Source: a virus. Taken from it: a stretch of DNA of 36,695 nucleotides. Below the pieces are notes generated by a model. The model was given only the letters and a program-made list of their open reading frames with translations. It made no database searches and was not told the origin of the DNA. Positions 23,862 to 30,765 of this stretch are shown one piece after another; within the stretch, counting starts at the first letter, position 1, and every line of letters begins with the position of its first letter. The stretch is taken from IMG/VR virus record IMGVR_UViG_3300025011_000108, positions 1 to 36,695 of that record. One strand, 5' to 3'. The position numbers were made by a program, and so were the translations under genes.

Positions 23862-24487
23862 TCCACTAACCTCCACAGATTCGTCCGCCAGGGCTTGGGG
23901 TCACCGTGAAAAATGATGATTCCTGGATCTTTCACAAGGCCTTTTCGAACATGGCGCTTATAGCTACAAATCCCTTCAAAATATTCCTGGATTGCTGTTA
24001 AATCAACGCCCTTGGTCAGTAAAGCATTTATCTGGTAATTTTCATCACCACGATGAAGTTTTGATTCCTTCTCAAAGTCAAACTCATCATACAACCAGGA
24101 CCAATCACCGTTCCAGGCCTGCATTCCATTTATAAACTCTCCCGGATGAAAGAACGAATCCAATAAAAAGAAATCCTCTTCCGGGATATGACAAACCATC
24201 TTCAGGAGGTCGTCAATATTCTTCAGGACCAACGTGTCCAAGCCAATGGCAATTGTCGGCCCCTGGTGTTTCCAAAGCTCGACACAAGACCACCATCCGG
24301 GATAATTCTTTTCAAGTTCGACGGTCTCTATTTCCAGGAGTTCATCAACCTGATCTGTATAGCAAACAAAACGATAAGGAATCGTCGCATTGCGTTCAAT
24401 CTGCCTTGCGAGTGCTCTTACATGACCTGGGTAATAATCGCCGCCAGAGCGAAGGCAAACAACTATTGAAGGGATCTGATCGCTCAT
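23858..24487 (-). CDS. Glycosyltransferase-like protein (paralogue A)
   Basis: 209 residues, same architecture as the next gene: SIVVCLRSGGDYYPGHVRAL, IPYRFVCYTD, PGWWS, IAIGLDTLVLKNIDDLLKM, AWNGDWSWLYDEFDFEKE and a final IIIFHGDPKPW. As in the paralogue, the first Asp of the usual DxD metal motif is Gly. The ATG overlaps the stop of the acyltransferase gene (ATGA). Two related transferases in a row may build two steps of one glycan. No signal peptide; cytoplasmic. Confidence 0.75.
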   Translation of the reverse strand: MSDQIPSIVVCLRSGGDYYPGHVRALARQIERNATIPYRFVCYTDQVDELLEIETVELEKNYPGWWSCVELWKHQGPTIAIGLDTLVLKNIDDLLKMVCHIPEEDFFLLDSFFHPGEFINGMQAWNGDWSWLYDEFDFEKESKLHRGDENYQINALLTKGVDLTAIQEYFEGICSYKRHVRKGLVKDPGIIIFHGDPKPWRTNLWRLVE

Positions 24488-24981
24488 AGCCACTCGCTCT
24501 CCGGTACCGTCCCAATCTTGACCGCCCGACTCTTTCCATGAGGAACCCCCCATACTTCACCGGCCGGGATATTTTTGGTGACAAAAGAATTGGCATGAAC
24601 AAAAGCATTTTCCCCAATATTTACACCAGGGGCAATTACCGCGCCAGCCCCAATCCGAGCGCCATTGCCAATAACCGCCCGCTCGATCTTTGGAACTGCC
24701 CGGCCCTGATTGGCGATATTCTTCTCGTTGGTCATTACCACTCCTGGACCAAAGAAAACATTATCCCCGATGGTCGCTTCCGCGGTGATATGACATTGAG
24801 ATTGGATCGTTGTATTGCAGCCAATCTTGGTATTCTTCTCAATCACCACATTATGGCCAATGATCGAGTTATGACCAATCTCCACATTATCCCGCAGGAC
24901 AACAAAATGGAAAACTTTGGCATCAATAGCGATCTTGACACCTCGATCAATTACAACGTATGGGCTGATAAATCCTGACAT
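24484..24981 (-). CDS. Hexapeptide-repeat (left-handed beta-helix) acyltransferase
   Basis: 165 residues composed of repeated [LIV]-G-x4 hexapeptides (VEIGHNSIIGHNVVIEKNTK, then IGCNTTI, ATIGDNVFFGPGVVM, AVIGNGARIGAGAVIAPGVN), a classical LbH trimer fold with the substrate loop around 80-105 (TNEKNIANQGRAVPKI). The N-terminal layout (ISPYVVIDRGVKI) and the C-terminal AGEVWGVPHGKSR resemble sugar N- or O-acetyltransferases of the WbbJ/PglD/FdtC type. These use acetyl-CoA to acylate nucleotide sugars or glycans. It belongs to the glycan cassette and overlaps the preceding gene by 31 bases. Confidence 0.85.
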   Translation of the reverse strand: MSGFISPYVVIDRGVKIAIDAKVFHFVVLRDNVEIGHNSIIGHNVVIEKNTKIGCNTTIQSQCHITAEATIGDNVFFGPGVVMTNEKNIANQGRAVPKIERAVIGNGARIGAGAVIAPGVNIGENAFVHANSFVTKNIPAGEVWGVPHGKSRAVKIGTVPESEWL

Positions 24982-25616
24982 ATGGCCTCTAATGGTTTTC
25001 GTTCAAATGTTTCAAGAGCGCCGCCAACTGTTGCGTTTATAATCTTCAATCCAACCTGATTTGCATCCCTGGCTATTACTGGCCAGTACTTCATAAACTT
25101 TGGGTATGGGTCATGAAGTCGTCCTGCTTTTTTGTCGAACCTGACTTCGTAGTCGTTGTGCCAATGAGACTGTGTATCTTTAGGGTCTTCTGGATTCTGC
25201 ATATCGAAACCGAGAAGCACGACCGTTTTAGCACCAAGCCAATAGGCAAAATTGATCGCTGAAGCACCGGAGTTGCCATTCCAGGCAATGGCATTTCTTC
25301 TCTTGATCTCAATTCCAGATGGCTTGCTTCTGCCGACATATTTCACCCTGGCTTTTCTTTGCTCTGGAAGGGTGGCTGCACAAGTGACAATCAATCCCCC
25401 ATATTCACTTATGGCCGGCAAATTCTCTTCGTACCAGCCTTTATCCCCGAACCAGCAGGCATCAACCCAAGGTCCGAGTTTGTATGCCTGATTAACTCCA
25501 ATTACTCGGTGGTTATGGATGAGTGATAAATCCTGTTTTAAAAGACTGACTCCCCCACCGATAATGAAGACAATCGAGCCTGGCCATAAGGCCGGTATTT
25601 CCCAGAAATTAGCCAC
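24951..25616 (-). CDS. MptE-like (DUF115-type) Rossmann protein of the glycan cassette
   Basis: About 221 residues from the GTG at 25616; an in-frame TTG at 25676 would add 20 basic residues. The body reads GSIVFIIGGGVSLLKQDLSL, VIGVNQAYKLGPWVDACWFGD, a GNSGASAINFAYWLGAKTVVLLGFDMQ segment and a His-rich SHWHNDYE, the pattern of DUF115/MptE-like proteins that occur with glycosyltransferases and bind sugar phosphates or nucleotides. Its exact reaction is unknown. It overlaps the upstream gene and is the first of five glycan-cassette genes located between capsid and connector genes. Confidence 0.72.
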   Translation of the reverse strand: MANFWEIPALWPGSIVFIIGGGVSLLKQDLSLIHNHRVIGVNQAYKLGPWVDACWFGDKGWYEENLPAISEYGGLIVTCAATLPEQRKARVKYVGRSKPSGIEIKRRNAIAWNGNSGASAINFAYWLGAKTVVLLGFDMQNPEDPKDTQSHWHNDYEVRFDKKAGRLHDPYPKFMKYWPVIARDANQVGLKIINATVGGALETFERKPLEAICQDLSAHTL

Positions 25617-26088
25617 GAGCTTCGAGTATTGCTTCGCGGAGCTGATCTTCGGCTTCGTACTCTTCGAGGATCTCAATTTCTTCCTCTTCCATGATATCGA
25701 TCAGGGCATCCCAGTCCAGCGCACCAAGATCAACAATTTCAGTCTTGGGGATCTCCATCATCTTCCCCATGATCTTTTCTGCCTCGCTTTTTTTCATCGG
25801 GGCATCATTCAGGGGTTTATCGGGATTGTCCGGGTTGACGATATTATACATTCCCCGCTGGACCCGAACCAGATGGAGTTCTTTCGGTGGGGTCGTTGGT
25901 ATTTGAATCTTCGCCGGTTCGGAGATCGGTTTAACCGCCGTCAAACAGTCATAATCTTTTTCGAACGAACCAAGAAATCCTTCCGGCACTTCAACTACAT
26001 CGCCCGGCACGACTGAAAATCTTTTCCCATCATACTTAAAGGAATGCCGTCCCGTTTTTGCTTTCTTTCTGTATTTACAAAGGTTCAT
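25609..26088 (-). CDS. Hypothetical head-region protein with HeH/Rho-N-like C-terminus
   Basis: 159 residues. The N-terminus (KYDGKRFSVVPGDVVEVPEG) resembles a small beta domain found in phage head-region proteins. The acidic C-terminal 40 residues (DWDALIDIMEEEEIEILEEY, then AEDQLREAIL) look like a SAP/HeH/Rho-N helix-extension-helix motif. I choose ATG 26088 because an AAGGAGG site lies five bases upstream; the longer frame from 26145 would include the hairpin. It lies directly after the capsid gene and may be a head-completion or assembly protein. Confidence 0.65.
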   Translation of the reverse strand: MNLCKYRKKAKTGRHSFKYDGKRFSVVPGDVVEVPEGFLGSFEKDYDCLTAVKPISEPAKIQIPTTPPKELHLVRVQRGMYNIVNPDNPDKPLNDAPMKKSEAEKIMGKMMEIPKTEIVDLGALDWDALIDIMEEEEIEILEEYEAEDQLREAILEARG

Positions 26089-26120
26089 AGAGCCCTCCTT
26101 GCTGGTTATCTTTGATGAAA

Positions 26121-26149
26121 TAGAATGGTGGATTGCGCCCACCATTCTA
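26121..26149 (-). terminator. 11-bp hairpin downstream of the major capsid gene
   Basis: A perfect 11-bp stem (26121-26131 with 26139-26149; TAGAATGGTGG / CCACCATTCTA) closes a seven-base loop, 30 bases after the capsid gene's stop. On the - strand it is followed by TATTTC rather than a T run, so it is a weak terminator or an mRNA 3'-end stabiliser that could keep capsid transcripts more abundant than downstream ones. The structure is certain; its function is inferred. Confidence 0.6.
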
Positions 26150-26179
26150 ATGTCATTTTGCCTTCAATGTGGGCGCGGA

Positions 26180-27253
26180 TTAAGCGTGCAGTACCGTTAC
26201 GCCACAGTTGCCATTCTGATCGGCCCGGATCTGCGGGACCATAATCGTCATGACCTTGTAATTGGTGGTCATCCCGCCGCCCTCAGTCCATTCGACCGTG
26301 GTAAGGGGCAGGCCTTCAACCATCCTGACAACATCGGAAGTCATCTGAACCAGAACAACATGATCTGCAGTCATCTTGTCGACGACCTTGACCTCGGTGA
26401 TACCGGCGATTTCTAGGATACGCTGACGAATGGTCTTGTCGGATTCGGCCTTGTAATCGTCGTCAAGAACGGTCTCATACGAAGTCGGCAAATAGAGAAC
26501 CCAAGGCCCGTAGAAATGAGAATCAATGGATGCCTGTTTCATCTCGCGAACATCATCAAGAATATCCTCGCCAGTTGTCCCCGATGCATCCCAGTTTGCC
26601 GCCAGAGTGACATTATTAACTTGAGGATGATCCAAATACCCATAGATGATTCCACCGCCATAAGCATACGAAGAAACGCCGGCAAACAGCATATCTTCGA
26701 TCTTCTCTGCGACGACACGAGCGGCCATGGTGGCGGTCGTGGTATCCAGCGGGGTACTGCCATTCCTGGAGGCGGTCAGAGTCCGAATATTATACTGGAA
26801 ATCCTTATGGACGATCGGCAGCGGCAAATACTTCAGGGTCGTTTCGGGCCGGTCCCGTTTGCTCGGGGTGACCGCATCCATGGTCAGTTCAGCGGCAGTC
26901 AACTCGGAGATATCCTCATACTCGAGAACGGTCTTCCCAAGGCCATTGCCAATCCGATATACCAGATTCCGGGAATACAGATCCGCTACGCCGACGAGAC
27001 GCTCCTGGGCAGCGAACATAACCGCCTGATCGAGTTCCTTCCACTCATCTTTCCGGAGAGTAGCGGCGTTGACCCGAACCACCTGCGGCTGGCCGCTATT
27101 ATAGACAACAGCATAAGCATGGCCATCCTGGCCGATCCAGGGTTTGAGCAGACCGACCGACATCCCGCCGGCCATCAGTTTTTGTGCTACGGGACCAGAC
27201 CCGGCGCCATTCTGGATAAATTCAATCCCAGCATTCGCATACGTTTTATTCAT
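26180..27253 (-). CDS. Major capsid protein (encapsulin-like HK97 fold)
   Basis: 357 residues. Several blocks resemble the encapsulin/linocin M18 family: DEWKELDQAVMFAAQERLVG, SRNLVYRIGNGLGKTVLEYE, LKYLPLPIVHKDFQYNIRTL, and PLDTTTATMAARVVAEKIED followed by MLFAG. Encapsulins share the HK97 capsid fold, and phage capsids of this subgroup use the same sequence family. It has a strong GGAGG-type site and is flanked by short gaps, with the decoration protein and protease/scaffold upstream, the normal head-gene order. The N-terminus shows no long delta domain, fitting a separate scaffold encoded upstream. Confidence 0.85.
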   Translation of the reverse strand: MNKTYANAGIEFIQNGAGSGPVAQKLMAGGMSVGLLKPWIGQDGHAYAVVYNSGQPQVVRVNAATLRKDEWKELDQAVMFAAQERLVGVADLYSRNLVYRIGNGLGKTVLEYEDISELTAAELTMDAVTPSKRDRPETTLKYLPLPIVHKDFQYNIRTLTASRNGSTPLDTTTATMAARVVAEKIEDMLFAGVSSYAYGGGIIYGYLDHPQVNNVTLAANWDASGTTGEDILDDVREMKQASIDSHFYGPWVLYLPTSYETVLDDDYKAESDKTIRQRILEIAGITEVKVVDKMTADHVVLVQMTSDVVRMVEGLPLTTVEWTEGGGMTTNYKVMTIMVPQIRADQNGNCGVTVLHA

Positions 27254-27314
27254 TGCTTCCTCCTACTTGTTTTATCTCAAAAACCTTTATGCCACCAACC
27301 AGGCAGCGAAAATA

Positions 27315-27806
27315 TTACGCGATTTCTACGGGACAGCGACCAGAAGGATCAGCGGCAGACGATCCGGACATATCACAAGCTGCCATTGCATAGCCGACAA
27401 TACAATTATCGGCAATCGGGGTGGTATCGGCGCTGGAATCATCCCATACCGATTCGGTGGGTGCTGTATATTTGGTCAGAGTGCCATCACCAGCAGACTG
27501 CAGAGGATCGCCGATAGCGATATTCTGACCATTGGCAATAATGGCGTTTACCTCAGCGCCACGTTCCACGATCTCATACTGTACGCGGGTATTGGCGGCA
27601 TAAGCATCAGCAATCGTTTTGCCCTGCATATCGTCTTCAATAGCGAAAGCCTTCTGTGCATGTCCACCAGCAGTGGCGTGAACTCGCAGTTTGCCAGTGG
27701 TCATAACTTCAACCAGATGCCCCGGAGTGATAGCGGCGTTTGCCACTCGCTCTTTCCGGATTCCTCGACCGATCAGGATGATCGTTTTTGCATTTGTAGC
27801 GGCCAT
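27315..27806 (-). CDS. Capsid decoration / head stabilisation-like protein
   Basis: 163 residues, beta-rich: TIILIGRGIRKERVANAAIT, PGHLVEVMTTGKLRVH, YEIVERGAEVNAIIANGQNI, AIGDPLQSAGDGTLTKY. The pGhlve, RGaevna, GDpLqSaGDGtl pattern resembles head-decoration proteins encoded between protease/scaffold and capsid genes. It would bind the capsid surface and stabilise it. GGAGGG ribosome site before the ATG; it may also be a target for the glycan cassette, which is only inference. Confidence 0.72.
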   Translation of the reverse strand: MAATNAKTIILIGRGIRKERVANAAITPGHLVEVMTTGKLRVHATAGGHAQKAFAIEDDMQGKTIADAYAANTRVQYEIVERGAEVNAIIANGQNIAIGDPLQSAGDGTLTKYTAPTESVWDDSSADTTPIADNCIVGYAMAACDMSGSSAADPSGRCPVEIA

Positions 27807-27871
27807 TTGTAGCCCTCCATTATATTTTTGTTATTCGATTTACTACATCAATTTCAAAACTGTTTGTCGGC

Positions 27872-29395
27872 TTATTTCTTGCCGAGATTCTCCGAAAGAG
27901 TTACTGGAATATACGCCTCTTCAACATGACCGGTATTGACAACCTGACCTGCAGGGGCCTGGCCGGAATAGTTCGGAGCAGGAGCCGGGAGGAGATTGGA
28001 AATGGATTCGAGCATACCCATATCCATGCCTTTGAGCTGGTCCTCATTGAAGGTATTCCGCTCATTGGCCGTGATCTTGGCGATCAGGGAGGCGCGCTTG
28101 GTATCCAGTTCTTTCATGCCGGCGTTGACCACAGAACGGATCTCGGTGGGGACAGTTTCCAGCCAGCCGGCCAGGGTAGTCGGTGCTGCTTTGGTATTGT
28201 CGATGACTTTTTCCACGATCTTTTCAACCTCCTTGATAATTTCTTTCGGTTCGGCATTGGCCATTACCTTGCTGAACTGTGCTTCGTTCAGGCCGGTCAA
28301 CCATTCGCGGTCTTCCTCGGTAAAGGCATTCTCCTGATTTTCAATCATTTGATTGACCGTCATTTCCTTACACTTTGCCTTGTCAGCGGGGGTAACCGCC
28401 TTCTCGGCACATTTTGCTTTTGCAGCAGCTGTAGCCATAATCCTTACCTCCTCGGTAATGTTGTTTTCGGCGGGTCCGCCTTCATTGCTCTTCGGTTTGT
28501 ATTGGAGGTCTTCAATCACTTCTTCTGGATCTCCTACAAACTCCAATTCTCCACTGTCATTTACTGAATACTTCTGCTTTAGCAGTACTGATTGTTCGGG
28601 TTGGTTTGGTCTTCGTAAATCTTGTTTGTAAATAAACGAATCTGAATAAACAGCTCGTAAATAATTGACAACTACCGATCTATCTGTTACTCGATCATAA
28701 ACATCCATTGAATCAACAAAACGCCGGACCTTATCAATTAGACCACCAAGTTCTTGTTGTTTGGCCAAAACGATCAAGATGCTTTCTTTTCCGGAATTCA
28801 TAATCTCCTTTGAATTCGCACGCAGCCCGCAGCCATCATCCCAAGAACAAGCCCCGGTCGAATTTGGAAGCAAGGCCAAATGATCCGGGATCATATCGAC
28901 TATACTGGCACTGTACTGCTCGGAATTCCATTGCCCGGCCTGGCCGTCATCCATGGCCAAAAGTCCAGTAGACACCTCAAGTTTGCCGCCGTTCTCGATG
29001 AATGAAAACAGGCTTGGTGACTTCTGGCTGACCAGTGCTGTATTGAGAAAGAGTTCGGCCTTGAGTTTTCCGCCTTCAAAAACCACATTGGCCACATATC
29101 CAACCTGCCATTCCTGACGGATGGTTCCGTCGTGATTGCAGAGGACATGAGTTCCATCAGAAAGAATCGGATGTCCGACTGTTACCGGCATGTTGTTCCA
29201 GTGTGGGGCAGATGCTTCTAGGACCTGAGGCGGATAATAGACAGGATCAGTACCGACCCCGTGGTGGACGCCCTCAGCTAGCATGACAACTGGATAGACT
29301 TGGTATTCAACTCCGCCAATTCTCCGCCTCTGCAGAACTTTCAGGCTCGGTCCTTTCTCAATTGCCTGAGCAACCATCAATTGCATTTCTTTCAT
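27872..29395 (-). CDS. DUF2213-type prohead protease/scaffold protein
   Basis: 507 residues. The N-terminal 200 residues (YQVYPVVMLAEGVHHGVG, APHWNNMPVTVGHPILSDG, GGKLKAELFLNTA, DHLALLPNSTGACSWDDGCG) match the DUF2213-like phage family, where this part acts as a probable prohead protease. The C-terminal 150 residues are Lys/Glu/Ala-rich helix (AAAKAKCAEKAVTPADKAKC) typical of scaffolds, with a hydrophobic end (MDMGMLESISNLLPAPAPNY). ATG at 29395 has AAGAGG seven bases upstream, one base after the MuF stop; the longer frame from 29428 overlaps the MuF gene. Confidence 0.78.
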   Translation of the reverse strand: MKEMQLMVAQAIEKGPSLKVLQRRRIGGVEYQVYPVVMLAEGVHHGVGTDPVYYPPQVLEASAPHWNNMPVTVGHPILSDGTHVLCNHDGTIRQEWQVGYVANVVFEGGKLKAELFLNTALVSQKSPSLFSFIENGGKLEVSTGLLAMDDGQAGQWNSEQYSASIVDMIPDHLALLPNSTGACSWDDGCGLRANSKEIMNSGKESILIVLAKQQELGGLIDKVRRFVDSMDVYDRVTDRSVVVNYLRAVYSDSFIYKQDLRRPNQPEQSVLLKQKYSVNDSGELEFVGDPEEVIEDLQYKPKSNEGGPAENNITEEVRIMATAAAKAKCAEKAVTPADKAKCKEMTVNQMIENQENAFTEEDREWLTGLNEAQFSKVMANAEPKEIIKEVEKIVEKVIDNTKAAPTTLAGWLETVPTEIRSVVNAGMKELDTKRASLIAKITANERNTFNEDQLKGMDMGMLESISNLLPAPAPNYSGQAPAGQVVNTGHVEEAYIPVTLSENLGKK

Positions 29396-29396
29396 T

Positions 29397-30356
29397 TTAA
29401 TCCTCTTTAATATACGGTAAAGCCACACACCGGCATTGTGGATGTGCCGGAATTATATACTCAGCATCATCAATCGAAAACAAAACTCCATTCAACGGGG
29501 AGCACTTGGGACATACTCTACTATCTCCAGCAGTCAGCCACTCCACCTGAACATTGATCCCCAGTATGCCAGCCGCCTTGTACTCACCAATATTGGCTGA
29601 ATGGTGCGCCCGAATAACTTCAGTACGAGCCAGCACTTCAGCCCTTCGCCTTGCCGGGATCTTCCGGCCAAGGGAATCTATAATCGATAAGTCAGCGCCA
29701 GTACCATCCCCTGTAATCGCTTTATTCAATAGTCGCGCAATCTCTCTTGGTCCTCGGCCGTCAGCCAAGCCCATTGCCAGGACGTCGGAAACCACTGACT
29801 CCATCTCCGCAGTAATGCCCTGAAGCGATGAATATGCCCTTGTATAGATAAGGCCAACACGATCAGCATGAACTGGACCATTAAAAGTAGAAACGATTGG
29901 TTCTCCTCCGAGTTGACCTTCATCGATTTCAATCCCCTTTTTCCTGAGTTCCTGCCTGGCCCTTCTGATCCCCTGTTGGTATGCGCTGTCGATATATAAT
30001 TTCATCCATGTGGATCTAGCGGAGTTGGGATCGGAACTAATCAAATCAAAAGCCATCCTCAAACCCTGCTTTCCATCTGTAAAGAAATATTCCTCATTCT
30101 TTGCTTTCAACCACTTTACAAACGCTTCGACTTTCTGGTCATTCCTGGGAAAATCGTATTGTTTGGAGGATAATCCAGAAGCATTTACAGTAACTCTTGT
30201 TTCTTCTACCAAACCAAAAACATCCAACTCAATTACTGCCTGGCGGATATCTATCATCAAACTTGCAAATCGATTGCGCATCTCAGCCACGAACTTATTA
30301 CGGAGAGTAATAGTCCGAGTGGGGTCAATCGAATTTGTAAGGAAGAGAGATATCAT
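29397..30356 (-). CDS. MuF-like head morphogenesis protein
   Basis: 319 residues. The C-terminal 100 residues contain RAEVLARTEVIRAHHSANI, a CPKC pair (GDSRVCPKCSPLNG) and PAHPQCRCVALPY, the signature of the Mu gp30/SPP1 gp7 (MuF) minor capsid family. The N-terminal part is helical. MuF proteins are packaged in small numbers near the portal and help DNA handling in the procapsid. ATG at 30356 overlaps the stop of the preceding small peptide (ATGA); the longer frame starting at 30443 crosses that peptide. Confidence 0.86.
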   Translation of the reverse strand: MISLFLTNSIDPTRTITLRNKFVAEMRNRFASLMIDIRQAVIELDVFGLVEETRVTVNASGLSSKQYDFPRNDQKVEAFVKWLKAKNEEYFFTDGKQGLRMAFDLISSDPNSARSTWMKLYIDSAYQQGIRRARQELRKKGIEIDEGQLGGEPIVSTFNGPVHADRVGLIYTRAYSSLQGITAEMESVVSDVLAMGLADGRGPREIARLLNKAITGDGTGADLSIIDSLGRKIPARRRAEVLARTEVIRAHHSANIGEYKAAGILGINVQVEWLTAGDSRVCPKCSPLNGVLFSIDDAEYIIPAHPQCRCVALPYIKED

Positions 30357-30430
30357 ATTAATTGTGTAATCGTAAGTAGTATAGCAATTCCCCAGAGAAT
30401 GCCGGATATGATCTTTTCTGTTTTGCTCAT
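30353..30430 (-). CDS. 25-residue hydrophobic membrane peptide
   Basis: A 25-codon ORF from ATG 30430 to TGA 30353. The first seven residues are polar (MSKTEKI), followed by a single hydrophobic helix (ISGILWGIAILLTITQLI). Its start overlaps the stop of the upstream 27-residue peptide (TGATG) and its stop overlaps the MuF start (ATGA); such exact nesting supports translation. Function unknown; a holin-like or membrane-anchoring peptide is possible. Confidence 0.5.
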   Translation of the reverse strand: MSKTEKIISGILWGIAILLTITQLI

Positions 30431-30513
30431 CACATCGGCCCAAAACCGACCCACAGCACCGCCGCCAGTTCGATAGCGAGGATGACGAGTAGGGCGTTGA
30501 TGACGTGGGTCAC
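30430..30513 (-). CDS. 27-residue hydrophobic membrane peptide
   Basis: A 27-codon ORF from GTG 30513 to TGA 30430, one long hydrophobic helix (VINALLVILAIELAAVLWVG). The GTG overlaps the previous gene's TGA (GTGA) and a GGTGGGGG purine tract lies just upstream. Base composition is clearly G+C-rich compared with the 25-residue ORF after it. Function unknown. Confidence 0.5.
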   Translation of the reverse strand: MTHVINALLVILAIELAAVLWVGFGPM

Positions 30514-30758
30514 GCCCCCACCACTTGATCCGCCCGCGCAATCCCAGCAGCATCGAGGTCCGCACTGTAGACCACCATGCCCCTACCCCCGATCCGTATC
30601 TTCGGTGTCGGTTCCAGCGCATCCAAATCAACCGAAGCGTTGTTGGTGAACTCGGGGATGGCCTGGAAGTCTGCGCCGAGTGGGGCTGTGATTACGGTGC
30701 CGGTTATGGGTGCGTCTATGCCGAGCGGCCCATGATATTGGAGTGATGATCGTATCAT
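30510..30758 (-). CDS. Small G+C-rich hypothetical protein
   Basis: 82 residues, predicted small beta domain (DAPITGTVITAPLGADFQAI, PKIRIGGRGMVVYSADL). No recognised family. I chose ATG 30758, which has GAGG six bases upstream and lies just after the tailspike stop; an in-frame start at 30785 lies inside the tailspike gene. G+C content is well above the surrounding genes, so it may have moved in with the neighbouring tail-appendage genes. Confidence 0.58.
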   Translation of the reverse strand: MIRSSLQYHGPLGIDAPITGTVITAPLGADFQAIPEFTNNASVDLDALEPTPKIRIGGRGMVVYSADLDAAGIARADQVVGA

Positions 30759-30765
30759 TTGATCC

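Noticed and set aside
26180-27517. Long + strand ORF opposite the capsid gene
   Set aside because: A shadow of the G+C-richer capsid codons; it has no domain or ribosome site and runs against the operon.
30353-30631. 92-residue Arg/Trp-rich ORF
   Set aside because: It crosses the 82- and 27-residue ORFs out of frame; only its last 25 codons, beginning at ATG 30430, fit the operon's overlap pattern.
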